A DNA stretch of 64,000 nt from Biscogniauxia marginata. Its lineage: Eukaryota > Ascomycota > Sordariomycetes > Xylariales > Xylariaceae. Shown piece by piece: positions 1 to 11,719 of the stretch; position 1 is the first letter of the stretch; every line of letters starts with the position of its first letter. The DNA is taken from NCBI GenBank assembly GCA_022695795.1, contig MU404061.1, positions 558,001-622,000 on the forward strand. Reading direction: 5' to 3'. Made by a program: the position numbers and the translations under genes. Below the pieces are notes generated by a model. That model was not told the origin of the DNA. It did not search any database and was given only the letters and a program-made list of their open reading frames with translations.

Positions 1-1024
1 ACGCTGTCAAACAACCTCTAAGGTGACCTAAAACAATCGAGTTGAACTTTACAATAGAAACAAAGCGATTTGTCGTGATTTGCTTGTAATTCTAAAATGC
101 TATTAAATTAGAAGCTGAAAACTTTGCATCTTAGTGACTTGATATGTTACTCTAAGATGATTGTTTAGTTTGTTAACACGAAAGAAACAGTTCAAGCTAG
201 CCAGCGTTGCGTGAAAGTGCATCACATAATCCATAGATGCATAAGTTGGTGAATAGGTATTTCAAAGAAGTGATGAATGTATGTAGGGAGGGAAAGCATA
301 TCGCGCAACTCTTAAGTTCTCCATGTGCGCCAAGTAATAAGAGCCCCCTAATTTAGGTGAAATCCTGTAAATTCCATCAGTGATTCTGTGTGTTCCTTAG
401 TTTTCTTGGTAATTAAATATTCATTTACGTTCAAGAAGGGTGATAGCAGTAGCTTGATCCGTCACCAATGGCCCACCTCGCCTTATGAGGAGGCTCCTTA
501 TACTTGTACTCATGTGTATGTCTTATTACCTAGCTACGCATATCATTAAACGTTCCGTGGTCATCCTAAAACCTCTAAGCCCTTCGCACCATCATATTCA
601 CGGGGTCGCGAGTCGGTAATGAAATATATTCCAAGAGGCAATTGCCAACTACCCCGAGCCGAGGGTTCACAGTTATACTAGAGGTAGTATCGCCATGATG
701 GTAACATATAGGTTGGGCATGTGCAAACCAGCATTTTCAAAATCTCAAGCTATACTGTCGACAAAGCCGAAGGGGTATGTATGGGTTGCTGTTGTCCTTA
801 ACTTGAAAGCCAAAGTCCGGGCATTCCCGTCTGAACTTACCGATTTGTACAGCTATCCCATTCAACTCCATACACCCGTGTGATTGCCAAAATGCATTCG
901 AGGCCCTCTTGATGGCAAAGTATCTCTCCTGTGAGTATGAAGCCCTTCCGCTTATTCACTATCATTTTTAGATGGGCTCACAGGCGACCCGTAGTTGTTA
1001 TGCTACATTTCTTTGGGACAATAG

Positions 1025-1177
1025 ATAGAGTTTGAAACGGCCTTATCTCTAGCCGCACGGCAAATCAACGGGCGCTGCAAGAGGGTTCTTGAGATTAGTC
1101 AGGACGATGTGGACGACATTGAAGGCAATGTGCTTGTTAACTTCATGCATCTGACAGTCAAGGAATTCCTTAGTTAA
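1025..1177 (+). pseudogene. Relic of a NACHT/NLR-type STAND protein
   Basis: An open stretch closed by TAG upstream and TAA at 1175-1177 contains the strings INGRCKRVLEIS and VNFMHLTVKEFL. These resemble the segment after the NACHT domain in large fungal NLR-like proteins, usually of the form RINSRCKGLLEV followed by VxFLHRTVxDFL. Only about 50 codons survive, with no P-loop, ankyrin or WD repeats nearby. In intact family members this segment lies C-terminal to the nucleoside-triphosphatase domain and the proteins act in non-self recognition. The identification rests on a short match by eye, so it is reasonable but not certain. Confidence 0.5.
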
Positions 1178-2576
1178 GACACACCAGGTATACCCTAGAG
1201 TAGCATGTACCCATATTTGACTGGGAAAAGACTTCCTCCCTTCTTTTCTATACCCGTTTACCTCTAAAATGGATCACTGTGTCTCTCTAGTTACCGTGTA
1301 TAATTACCTATATAAATATCTAGAATGTCTTGAGTAGAAAAATGGAGGCCATTCGAACACAATCGATATTAACACTCTAGCTGAGTCATATTCGGTTTAC
1401 TTGCTAAAGCAAGGATAGCCAACCCATTCGACCTATTGTTGCCGAATTGGCCTTCTCTGAGTAGGCCTATAAATAATTTAGGTGGTATATCTTGTAGGTA
1501 CTGGCTACTATATCTTTTTCTATCTCCGGACATCACTCCATGTTCACCCCAGTTACCCAATGGCTGGACAACAGAGGCCGGATACGATGTATGTGGTATT
1601 GCTCGAATATTTTGCGCCATCCTTGACAGGGACGGGGGCCGGACTTCACCATCAAGTACGACCACTTAACCCGAGGCGTGGGTCTAGTGCCCGTCTCCGT
1701 GACTGTAAGTAGGCGTACGATATCAAACTCAATTTACACGGAGATGACCAAGTGCTCCTCCATGGTCAAGTTTGTCCAGCACCAGCGTCGTTATAGCATC
1801 GTATCCCTAAGGCAACTTTTATTGTTCTAGTTCCAAAAGATTATTAGACCCCGTAGGAATTGCTTCGGCGGAACGAGCGTTGAACACAAGATGAATTAGG
1901 CGAGCAGGGAACCAACGGCCAGACGACTGATGATAACTGATATCAAGATGACATCTATTTTCAAGGGCTTAGCCTACTATTGTGGCTTATAGCTGTGAGA
2001 ACATGGGATACAAGGGTGCTTGGGTGACAAAGGAGCCATTGGGTGTAAAACCGCCGTCTATCCATGCACCTTTAGTTCTAGCTCTTCGCGCAGCAACGAA
2101 GGTATCACCCAACACTAAAGGAGGCCTACAACGCAACACCTATCTCGGTCATTAGCAATAGCTGAGACCGACCTGATATCATCGATGGCTAATTCCGATC
2201 ATTCTTTTGGCTACGGTAATGGCCACAGAACCCTTGAGGGGGGTTGTCATAGATGATCACAAACAAGGAGAGAAGTAGCTGGACACGTCCAAAGAAAACA
2301 GCTCACGTGAGTAAGTCACGGTGAATATTTTCCTGTTCCACTCGGGTCCATCTTGTACCTGGGACCACTCTGCGCTGACGATGATGCTCGGCCCGGTGGC
2401 CAGATTCGCGGGGCGGTGAAATCAATTGATCGACCGTATGGCGCAACTGATTAACGCGAGGACATACCTGCAATCTTAAATACGGGAGTCTATGGAAGAG
2501 AAATGATCTAAACTAACCATTAATACTATGTTAGTATACGAAACTATCGCGGACTATATTAGCCCTACCTGTCACA

Positions 2577-2602
2577 CAACGCACTTAGCGGCGTCGCTTT
2601 TG
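2577..2602 (+). repeat. Left member of a 9.1-kb-spaced inverted repeat
   Basis: A 26-bp stretch with core TTAGCGGCGTCGCTTTT (2585-2601) recurs in reverse complement at about 11694-11719 with two mismatches. It could be the end of a dispersed transposon family or the terminal repeats of one very degraded element. I see no transposase between the copies. Confidence 0.45.
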
Positions 2603-5600
2603 CGACAGAAACATTTCAAAATAATTTGTTATTTTGGATGTTTTGTAAATCATCAGTCTTATATTGGACATTTTAGGCAGTAATATGTCATACTATCAAA
2701 GATGGGCCAAAGGAAGAAGACCATGGATTTGATAGGTACATAGATTAGTCCTTTGCGGAGCATAGATGTGAACCAAATAGACCCTGTTATTTTATAATAT
2801 ACTACTATATTTAAAATCCAGATACGGACCGCAAATTGTGAACCTATTACGACCCCGCAATACTAACCATTGGCCGTGCAGTAGTTGTGATCCCAACTAA
2901 GAGGAATGATGAGAAGCATGGAGAGGGAAGAACTACTTGATTTTGGAGTATGTAAACCTGCCATACGAGAGAAAATTGGGCTACTCAGTATTGGTGTATT
3001 GGAGCTTATAAACATAATAACATATTAAACGGCAACCTTTTCTATAATGATAATCTTTGACTTCTCTTTTAACTGTCTCTAATTGTATTTTGTTAATCTA
3101 TTGCAGACAAATAGAATAAATATATATTTCCTCTCCTTCCCCTCTCCGAAATTTGAACCGACGTAAATAGCATAATGACTATATCATCGCAGCGGAAGAT
3201 AGAAACATCTGAAACATCATCGTAAAGGCAATAATGACGTCTCGGGACCTTTCAGTCAGAGACCCTATGTCATCATACCACGTGGTTTTCAAGCGGCCCG
3301 CATCTCGTTCAGGGTTCATGTTTCAAAGGGCTGCCGGCTTTTCCGAGAGCGGTTGTTCATCCCATAGTTACCGCCACGATAAGCTTAAAAATTTCCCTGA
3401 TGGTATTCTCATTCGTACAAGTAGTCGCACCCGTCCTCGTATTAACAATGTGTAATAACCACAGACAATGTGACCCAGATGTTTACTATAAAATACGTCA
3501 TAACTCTGTAGCGGAATTCTTGACACCCTTGTTGCTTCATATTTATATTATACTTAGGTGTGTCGAGTTGTTTTGAGTTGGTGGATAAACAACTAATAAC
3601 TGGATTCAAGACGCTTTGAATTCGTATGGAACAGCTCCCATCATACCATCTCCCACTAAGCATCGATCATTTCACCACTTTAGGTATAAGATAATGGCCA
3701 AACTTGTTTTGTTAGACCTAGAAAAGGTACGGTGTGGCGAGGACTTTGTGCTTAATTCCAGTCTGTCAGATCTGTGAGTCTCTCAACGCTGAGATTACTT
3801 AATCTCCCCGGTGAGGATTCTAATGCGTGAAGCATTCGAGTTGCAGGCATGTTCAAGTAAAAGAATCATTTTCCCGCCGCGGCGTTGGAGTGATCGTTGC
3901 GTAACACGTATCCTGATGCGGATTCTTCTAAAAATGGTATGCATAGAGCGGCACATCGCTTTCTGGGTTTATAATTTCTTACTCCGGAGTACTGCTCATT
4001 GCTTCCTGCGGAGATGCGATCGCGTATAGTCGAAATAAACCTATAGGTTAGAGGCTTGAAAACCTCGAAATAACCGGAGAGGTCCCGAGAAGTCCATTGA
4101 ACTAGTGACGTACTCGAAATTAAAGGGTCGCTAGCTCTCTGGCTGCGATGTTAGATATGAGCGACCGGACCGAATGCTGTGATCGTTCAGTCTCTGATTT
4201 ACTTCGGCACATGCTAAGATAGGCGGCAGTAAGGGATGATCCCAACATGACCAAAAGGGCCCGTAACAAGGGCCCGTAATAAGGAATCGCTACGTTGCGC
4301 TCTGCCTTATGCCCCCATACCTATCCTATACCTAACAAGCGCTACTGCAGGGGTATCAGCACTCTATCTATTCTTAAACATCAGACGGCCTCCATGCGCC
4401 CGTCCACATAATGCGTAACAACAGTGGGCTTCCGACACCAACGACAACCGGAATTCTGCTGAAGCCCGAATCTATGTAAGCGCTGAATATTCAAGGAGCT
4501 ACTGCTAATTACAATGTTATACCGATTCGGCAATCATTGACGGAAGCAATATTATGCGTGTGGGTGTGCTTATGAATCCCTCTAGCAGCCAAGAAGGAAA
4601 GACCCTGGACGTCTTGTCGGAGAATTATGGGAAACCAACTTCACATCTAGGCGTCTATTGGCGCTCGTTGACGACATCGTCTTGCTTACAATATATCATT
4701 GCTACCTGACGATGCTGTGTAGTTGACATACATGACGTCGTAGAACCTGTAGCTGGATTGAAAAAAAGGCAGCCCGTGTATGTGCAGAGTTATGATTTGA
4801 GAGTAAACCCGAGCGATTGGAGAATTTTCAAGCCCATTCCATTCAGAGCTGGAGACATCCACTCGACTTGGGGATCAGATCGGATTTTGTCCTTCGCTCT
4901 CAAATTCCTACCGAATACAGGCTCCCAGATCTTTCTTCTGGAAAGCGACCTGTTAATATGGCCGACAATGGCAATGAGAAGCAAACAATTACTCGCCAAG
5001 AGAGACCCCGCGAACCCCGCCGGAGCGAGATGGGATCGAACCTGACGACTTAGATCGGCCCCGTTGGTGCCAAGTAAGCGACTAAACCAGGCCGGACGAT
5101 TCTGGCTACTATTGAAGATGGCCGAAAGAATCCGGCGTGAAGCCAACCGTCACAGAAGCTAGAGCGTGATGTCCTATCAAGATTTAGCGATTCGCCGTTG
5201 TGACCCAGCTTATTTCGTGACCAGTTAAGGCTACAGTAAAGCGCCACATTCCGAGAATCAGTACTGGATGCGGGTGCTAGGTACAGCGTACTATTATCTG
5301 TCAGCTTTGCAGCAGACGGTAACCGTGGGGGTTTTCTGATAGAAAGGCAGCTATAGCAGCCTACGACTTTGGATGAACCTTGATGTCTCTGTGATTTACC
5401 TACAGATCAGGTCTAGATTCGCGCATCGGTAACATGAGATCGTCCGCAGTTTGCACAGTGAGATGCAGTAGTCGTTTCGTTGCTCGCGGTTGACGAGTTA
5501 TGAAACATCATACATTCAGTGAATTTATCTTGATTCCCGTATATCTAGCCCATCTAGGCTCTAAGTCCCTGCAGATGGTTGACACGAGCGGGAAACGTGT

Positions 5601-6674
5601 TGGGTTTTTTGTTGGGTTTTCTCGATGCTTATTCGTACCTATAATATAAGGTTCATTGTTCATTAATATAACGTGGTAACATTACCTACTCAGTTTTTGT
5701 CAGGAGGTTCAATAGGCCGGCTGCTGTCTTAGCTGGCGCCGAATGTTACTATGGTATAGTGACGGGTACCCGTTCAGGCCGTTCCGACTCACTGTTGGCT
5801 GACTGGAGTTGCTTCCTGGCGTCTCGCCGCCCTATTAATGACTCGTAGGAATTAATACTCATCAAGCGATTACTAGAAATCCTCAAGGTAATGTTGTTTC
5901 ATCCTCTGCTCCCTGGATGAGTCTTAAAAAGCATACACGACTAAGCCTGCTCACGCCTGTGATGCACAGAATTGACGGACAGGCTGGCGGCGGCGGTGGT
6001 AAGCGAAGCAGACGGCACAGAAGACGATGTAAAGGAGGCTTGGTGGTTGAAGACGCCCGGAGTCCCCCGCAGCGGTTAGCATCCAGAGTAACAGTAACGA
6101 CGGTGCGATCTCAGAGCGCTAGACCGAACACAGCATGTGGCTTCAGTAGGACAACAAAACAAATTGGCGTGAATGCAAAACTGACGCCCGAAAGATGGAC
6201 GAGTCGGATAAATTCTATAGCATGGAGACGCTCGTATTGCTCAGGGGCCTCGACGGCTCACAGCTCCTACTCAGCCCCAAGCCTTGACTGCCAGTTTATC
6301 ATTACCTATCTGAGATGAGAGAGCCTTCAAGGACCCCGGGCGCCCCCCTTGGTCTGTTCCCACAGATCCTACGAATCAGAATTCAGGAGCTATGACGATT
6401 GCCTGATGAGCAGTGCAATCTTACCCTAGATAAACTCCCATAACTGTCAGCGAGCCCACAAAAGGGATCGGCGTCGCGCAGTGAAGATGATGATCGTCTA
6501 GTCCCAGACGAACTGCAACCCTCACTCCTTCATGGGTCCTCATAATAAGGAGCACGAGAAATCAGTGCTCTGTACTTAAATTGCCCAGATGGCGGGCGCA
6601 AGGAACGATTCGATTCCTTCTCTCGTCAACTCTTCCGCTCGTTTTTAAAATCAAATCTAGGTTTCCTAACCACC

Positions 6675-8037
6675 ATGAAGTTCTCGGTTGCTTCACAAGC
6701 CCTCTACGGGGCTGTCGCGGTCTCGGCCCTGTCTATCCCCGACGCCATCGAAGATGCGGTTCAAGACGCGGTCCAGTCGCTGTTGGAACTCACTGATGTG
6801 TCTGAGATTCAGCACTTCCCGACTATCACGCCGGAAGAAGCTCACAACTCGGCCGATGCGGGACTCCTTGCACTATTCGATAGCTTCGGTGACCTTTTCA
6901 GCGACAAGGATGACGACAAGGATCAGTCCAAGCCGAGCAGTTCTCCAGCTCCGGAGGAGGATAGTGGTGACGCCGCCGACGAAGTGAAAAGTCACATGAA
7001 GACCACCGGCGGCAACCAGACCGACGAGGCCGACGACACAACAACCGAGGCCGCGGCTGCGGAAACTTGTGATCCCAACAACCCGGCGGTCCGTTTTGAG
7101 TGGCGGAACTACTCGGAGACCGATCGAAATGCTTTCCTCGATGCCATCAAGTGCCTCCTTGATGCACCCTCGGGGGGTGACCAATACAAGGGCTCGACTA
7201 ACAGATACGAAGACCTTGTGGCGGTTCACCACACCATGACCAGCTCCATCCACGGATATGCCCAGTTCCTTCTGTGGCACCGATACTTCGTCTGGATATT
7301 CGAGAAGATGCTGCGTGAGGAATGCTCTTTCGACAGGGCCATGCCATGGTGGGACGAGACTCTGGATACTGGCAACTTTTCTGCCTCGCCGCTCTTTACT
7401 GATGCCTACTTTGGCCCACTGCCCGAGAGACCCTCGGAAACCCAAGCTTACTGCATTAACCCCCCTGTGAGTTCTGCTTCCTGACTGTCTTGCCAGTCCC
7501 GGTTCCTAATTTCCCCTCTAGCGTTTTGGTGGTATCCGGCTGCACATTGGCCCGGGCCAAAGCTTCACGGAACGTTGCCTTTCTCGTGGTGTGAATGAGA
7601 CCCAGACCGCGGCTGTGACTACGAACTTCGTCAATGACTGCAACGCTCGCTCAACTTACAACGAAATGAGAGCTTGCCAAGAACTCGGGTAAGTTATATA
7701 CAAGAGAATCACCGAATAGATCGATGAGCTAACACTCCCTAGTCCTCACGCCTACGGACACAACGGTGTTGGTGGTGTCATGGCTGACGTCTCGTCTTCC
7801 GTCGGTGACCCAGTCTTCTTCATGCACCACACCTTCGTCGACCACACCTACAGAATCTGGCAGAACGCCAATGCGACCCGCACGCAGGTCGTTGACGGCT
7901 GCGTCGACGGCCTGAGCCCGTGTACCCCGATCACGAATGACTACGTTCTCAGCTCACAGGGCCTGGCAGAGAATGTCACTGTCGGACAGATGATAAACAC
8001 CATGGGTGGCTTCCTGTGCTACAAGTACGACCATTAA
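6675..8037 (+). CDS. Secreted tyrosinase / polyphenol oxidase
   Basis: Three exons: 6675-7466, 7522-7688 and 7743-8037, giving 417 residues. Introns are GT..AG with CCTAAT and CTAAC branch motifs. Residues 1 to about 20 form a signal peptide, followed by an acidic Ser/Pro-rich stretch (about 75-130) that may be a propeptide or linker. The copper A site is H185/H186, H193 and H202 (IHGYAQFLLWHRYF). The copper B site is HAYGH (H322, H326) and the FFMHH pair near 348-349. Type 3 copper enzymes of this family hydroxylate monophenols or oxidise o-diphenols to quinones, feeding melanin or other phenolic products. At 417 residues it belongs to the short secreted fungal class without a large C-terminal shielding domain. 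It stands alone between two gene-poor stretches, so context gives no substrate. Whether it has tyrosinase or only catechol oxidase activity cannot be read from the sequence. Confidence 0.92.
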
Positions 8038-9826
8038 GCCTGCTCTGGCTGGATCCGGGGGTTGGCTTATGGCAGGGGGCAGACACTGCCCGCGCGAGGG
8101 TTGCTTGATTTTTTTTTGCATTCACCAGACCGGAGTTCCAGGAGTTTCTTCCTAATTTCTTTCGCTATATATATATGTCTCTATCTCTGCGACGAGGGAG
8201 CCGGTCCGTATGTCGATATTTCCGCGCGATATGTATATGAGTAAAGTTGAGGGCACAGAGATTCGCTTTCCTAACTCCGGTCGAAACTATACCCAGAGAT
8301 TTTGTTTGTCTTAAAATTTTTAGCTAACAGCCAATTGTAATCAATTTCCTTTCTGAGCCCAACCCGAGTTATGTCACGTTGCTCATGGCTTCATGATCGG
8401 TTACTATATTGAATCGGACGTTTGCGATAGTTACACGAGAGGACAATACAGGCCAATTTGATATTGGGTGCTAATCCGAGGATCTGGTTCAGTTCAATTA
8501 GGCTTTTTGCCACTTGTAACCACACCATCGGTAGTTGTGTTGTAGATGCATCCAAGACATGCATTAGCTAGCAAAATGGTATTAAAAGAGAGGTCGAGAG
8601 GCTTCTGTCACCCATGTTTTTCCCGGATTAGTGAATACAGATTTGTCACTGTATATGATTTAACGCCATGTATACGCAAACTCAGCTATCTAATGCAATT
8701 CTTCATAAAAGTCGGTCTGAAAAATGACTTTTCTGAAGCCAATGAGCATATGTATTGTGGCAGGAAACCCTCGAGGGGGCTGAGGACCACGCTGCCGGCA
8801 CCAAGCGATGTATCTCTACAGGTCCAGCGGAAATGCCCGGCTGTATAAGGCCACCAGAGGCAAAAAGGAGAACTCCAAGTTTAGACCGATGAAATTGGAC
8901 CAAAATTGCGAAAAGTGTAGCCAGATATCTTTTTCGTCGGAGGCCTTCCCACGGCTATGGAATCTACCCCAGTCTTGGCTTTTCACTCAGAAATTGCCGT
9001 CGCATGTTGACGCGTACCAGGCCAACCAACCCCTGAGATAATGTTAGCGGCCCCATCCCGCCATCAGCTCCCCTGTCGCATAAAGCCGCTGAGCCCACAG
9101 GGCAAAGCGGAACGGCTGTTCATTGCCGACGGTATTGATTGCACAGACTGGCAGAATGTTATTTATTTATGGACTGTCTCCACCAATCTTTGCCTCGAGA
9201 CGCGTTAATCGAAAAGTCACGATACAAAATGTTCCTATCAAGTGTGTGCCTCGTTGATACTTCTCAAAGATCCGGGTCAACACCGGTTTTTCTATTTGTT
9301 ATGTAACTGTACCAATCTACAAGCGGAACTCACATTTCAGGGGGCTGACCTGCAGATACTTGAACGCTCATCTTAGGGGAATCCACCGCGGAATATGTGG
9401 TTGAACCAACGTTAAACCCAGGTCGCCTAAGCTTAAATTACTTAAGCATTTATTCCGTGGTCGGGGAACGTCTGGGCATTTTGGATTTTCTTTTTTTGAT
9501 CGTAAGATCTCTTTCGAATACTACATGGCAAGATCCCAAGGGCCGCCTTGTATTGGAAACAGAGCCCTGCGGTGATGGTTATGATGGCACCCGGGAAATT
9601 AGTGTTGCAGCGACGAATCTCTAGATTATGTATCTCCTAACCTAGTGTGTATTTTAGGAGGCCACGCGACACCTTGGACCGGCGATCATTTCAGAGTATG
9701 CGAGGGTGAATGCACCATGGTACACACCGGCATCAATAAAGTGGTATATAAATTAAATATAACTCGTGGGGCTCCGAATCGCATCAACTGGAGCCAATGC
9801 TTGCAGTTAATATTTCTTGTCTATCC

Positions 9827-9983
9827 TATAGTGTCACGGCGGTGACTAAATGTGACGGCTGGGGACCGTCACATGGCATATAATTCAACCTAGGTATCAA
9901 GTTGGGGAATTTGATATTTTGTTACTCTTTTGCGGGAGCGGGGTGGTGTAGTGTGGTTGGCTAGTCACCGCCGTGACATATAG
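9827..9983. mobile_element. MITE-like element, 147 bp, with 17-bp TIRs and 5-bp TSD
   Basis: The element body is 9832-9978. It begins TGTCACGGCGGTGACTA and ends with the exact reverse complement, TAGTCACCGCCGTGACA. Both ends are flanked by TATAG (9827-9831 and 9979-9983), a perfect 5-bp target duplication. Inside, 9850-9874 forms a second hairpin with a 9-bp stem (ATGTGACGG / CCGTCACAT). There is no coding capacity, so mobilisation would need a transposase in trans. I cannot assign the superfamily with certainty. Alternatively the outermost bases of the duplication may belong to the TIR, with a TA target. Confidence 0.8.
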
Positions 9984-11693
9984 ATGGTTTTGGTAACGAA
10001 CATGTCTCTAGAACCCCTAGCACTATAATGGGGCATACATCATGTAGAGTAACCGTGGTGGTTGAGTAGTGAAATCGAGTATGATTCAACACTTATGGAT
10101 ATATGCCACGATGCCAGCATACGATAAGGGTGATCACGTCGCGCAAAGGGCTAGAACTGTAGATACAAGGCGAAGCGGCCTTTCCGCCTGTGGAAAGTTC
10201 CTCCTTTTACAGATTAGCATTATACAGTCCGTTCCTCACCGTTATAAGCCTCCGCTGATACTGGCCGCTGGAACTAGCTCTTTTAGAGAGGCCCCTGACA
10301 ACACCGATAGAGGCTATCAAATGCCGTAATTTCGCACAGTATCCAGCTTTCTTATATTCTCTGCGCTCTACTATTATTCATCTTCCACCCGTTTATTACC
10401 GTTAAAAAGCCCTACCGAGGTTAAACGGCAAGCATGGAGACTTATAATATTATACTCATTAATAAGGACGAGGTTGTTTCTCTTTAACTATATGCAAATA
10501 CGAAATCCAGACGAGTAACGCAATAACTTGCTAGGATTCTCTATGTGAGAAGACCTTGACGTGAGACATACATAAAACTGCTGCTCTCAAGTATTACTGG
10601 GTCGGCGCCTAGTTTCTGGATCTGCTTAAAAGTCGTCGACGCAATGTAGGTCTCACGTGGCTTTAACCAACACGAGATAGCCCGAGGTGTACAACAACCT
10701 TTAGATGAATGTCTCGTCGTGGCCCCAAGCAGCATTGTAGAAGAAAGTGTTGATAGGGAAGTATTAATAGAACCGAGTCATTACAATATTCTTGTATACA
10801 CTAATAACATGTCACAAGGCAGCTAGTATGGGCTTAGGTGATAATACAGTTGTTGTGCGGAGGACTAGAACTAGAACTACCTGAAGTATCGTGTCCTATA
10901 CCTGTTAACAATCTCTTTATCCCCTGGAAGGTGCGTGTCATCTTATAGCCCTTGATCCCCCATATCGGAGTAGTTCCTAATATAATAGGATACAAGGCGG
11001 TTTCATAGTTGGGGAAGTAGTGGTCTTGAATGATAACCTAACAAGCCTCTCTCTCTAATAACATTTTCCACGTTGAAGAAGGCTCAAAATCCATTTAGCT
11101 GCCATTGTCTTTAAGCGATATAGTACACCGCACCGTGGTACCCACATCATTATCAGTCTTGTATGATCTAGAAACCATCGCTATAAGCTTGTCTAAGTCG
11201 ATACACACTATTGAGATTACCTAAAATTAGCTGGTTGAAGATCTAGCAAAGAACTATGCAAGGCCAGGCATCGTCACATCTAAGCTCTACTCTATTCGTT
11301 CATAGTTCCTTGGCCTCGTATGTAGCGGAGACGGGTGAATGAGTATGTATCAAGGAATGTAATTTTCTTGATATGCTATGTTCTGAGAGTACTCAGAGGA
11401 CCTTGATGGAATATCTATGTTCATGTTAGTTTCTGAGAATCTGAGTTGTTTAGGGGACAAGTCTATGGAATATTAGATATTCGTCCCGGTGTACAGCGGT
11501 TGGGTCTGGCGGCATGGCGACATTATATTAATTACTAGACCTCCTTTTCCGAAGCTATCGATGTGCATATGTGAGAGCATTCGGGCCTGACTATCTTGCG
11601 TAATGAATGATAATTGCACCTTCAGTATCCGGACCTTCAACGTAGCTACCTTAGCCATTGCCGTCCAGATAGCTACTGATTAATAGGAGTTAC

Positions 11694-11719
11694 ACCACAA
11701 AAGCGACGCCGCTAACTGC
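11694..11719 (-). repeat. Right member of a 9.1-kb-spaced inverted repeat
   Basis: The reverse complement reads ACGCAGTTAGCGGCGTCGC and continues CTTTTGTG, matching 2577-2602 with two differences. The copies are too far apart, with an intact tyrosinase between them, for a simple single small transposon. They may be two members of one dispersed family. Confidence 0.45.

Larger units (their letters stand above)
1..6674. other. Gene-poor decayed stretch upstream of the tyrosinase
   Basis: No intact gene is recognisable across 6.6 kb. Open frames are all short and none shows a complete domain. The only coding relic I recognise is a NACHT-type fragment near 1025-1177. A frame near 6190-6290 reads like former coding sequence but matches no family I know. 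A 13-bp direct duplication of GGGCCCGTAAYAA lies near 4256-4281, and one member of a long-range inverted repeat pair starts at 2577. The composition is ordinary rather than AT-rich, so this is slow decay and not the RIP-type decay seen at 14.3-16.5 kb. Confidence 0.6.

Noticed and set aside
5030..5105. Possible minus-strand tRNA with A-box-like TGGTTTAGTCG and B-box-like GGTTCGATCCC
   Set aside because: The T stem has only two pairs and the acceptor strands do not match, so it is not a tRNA.
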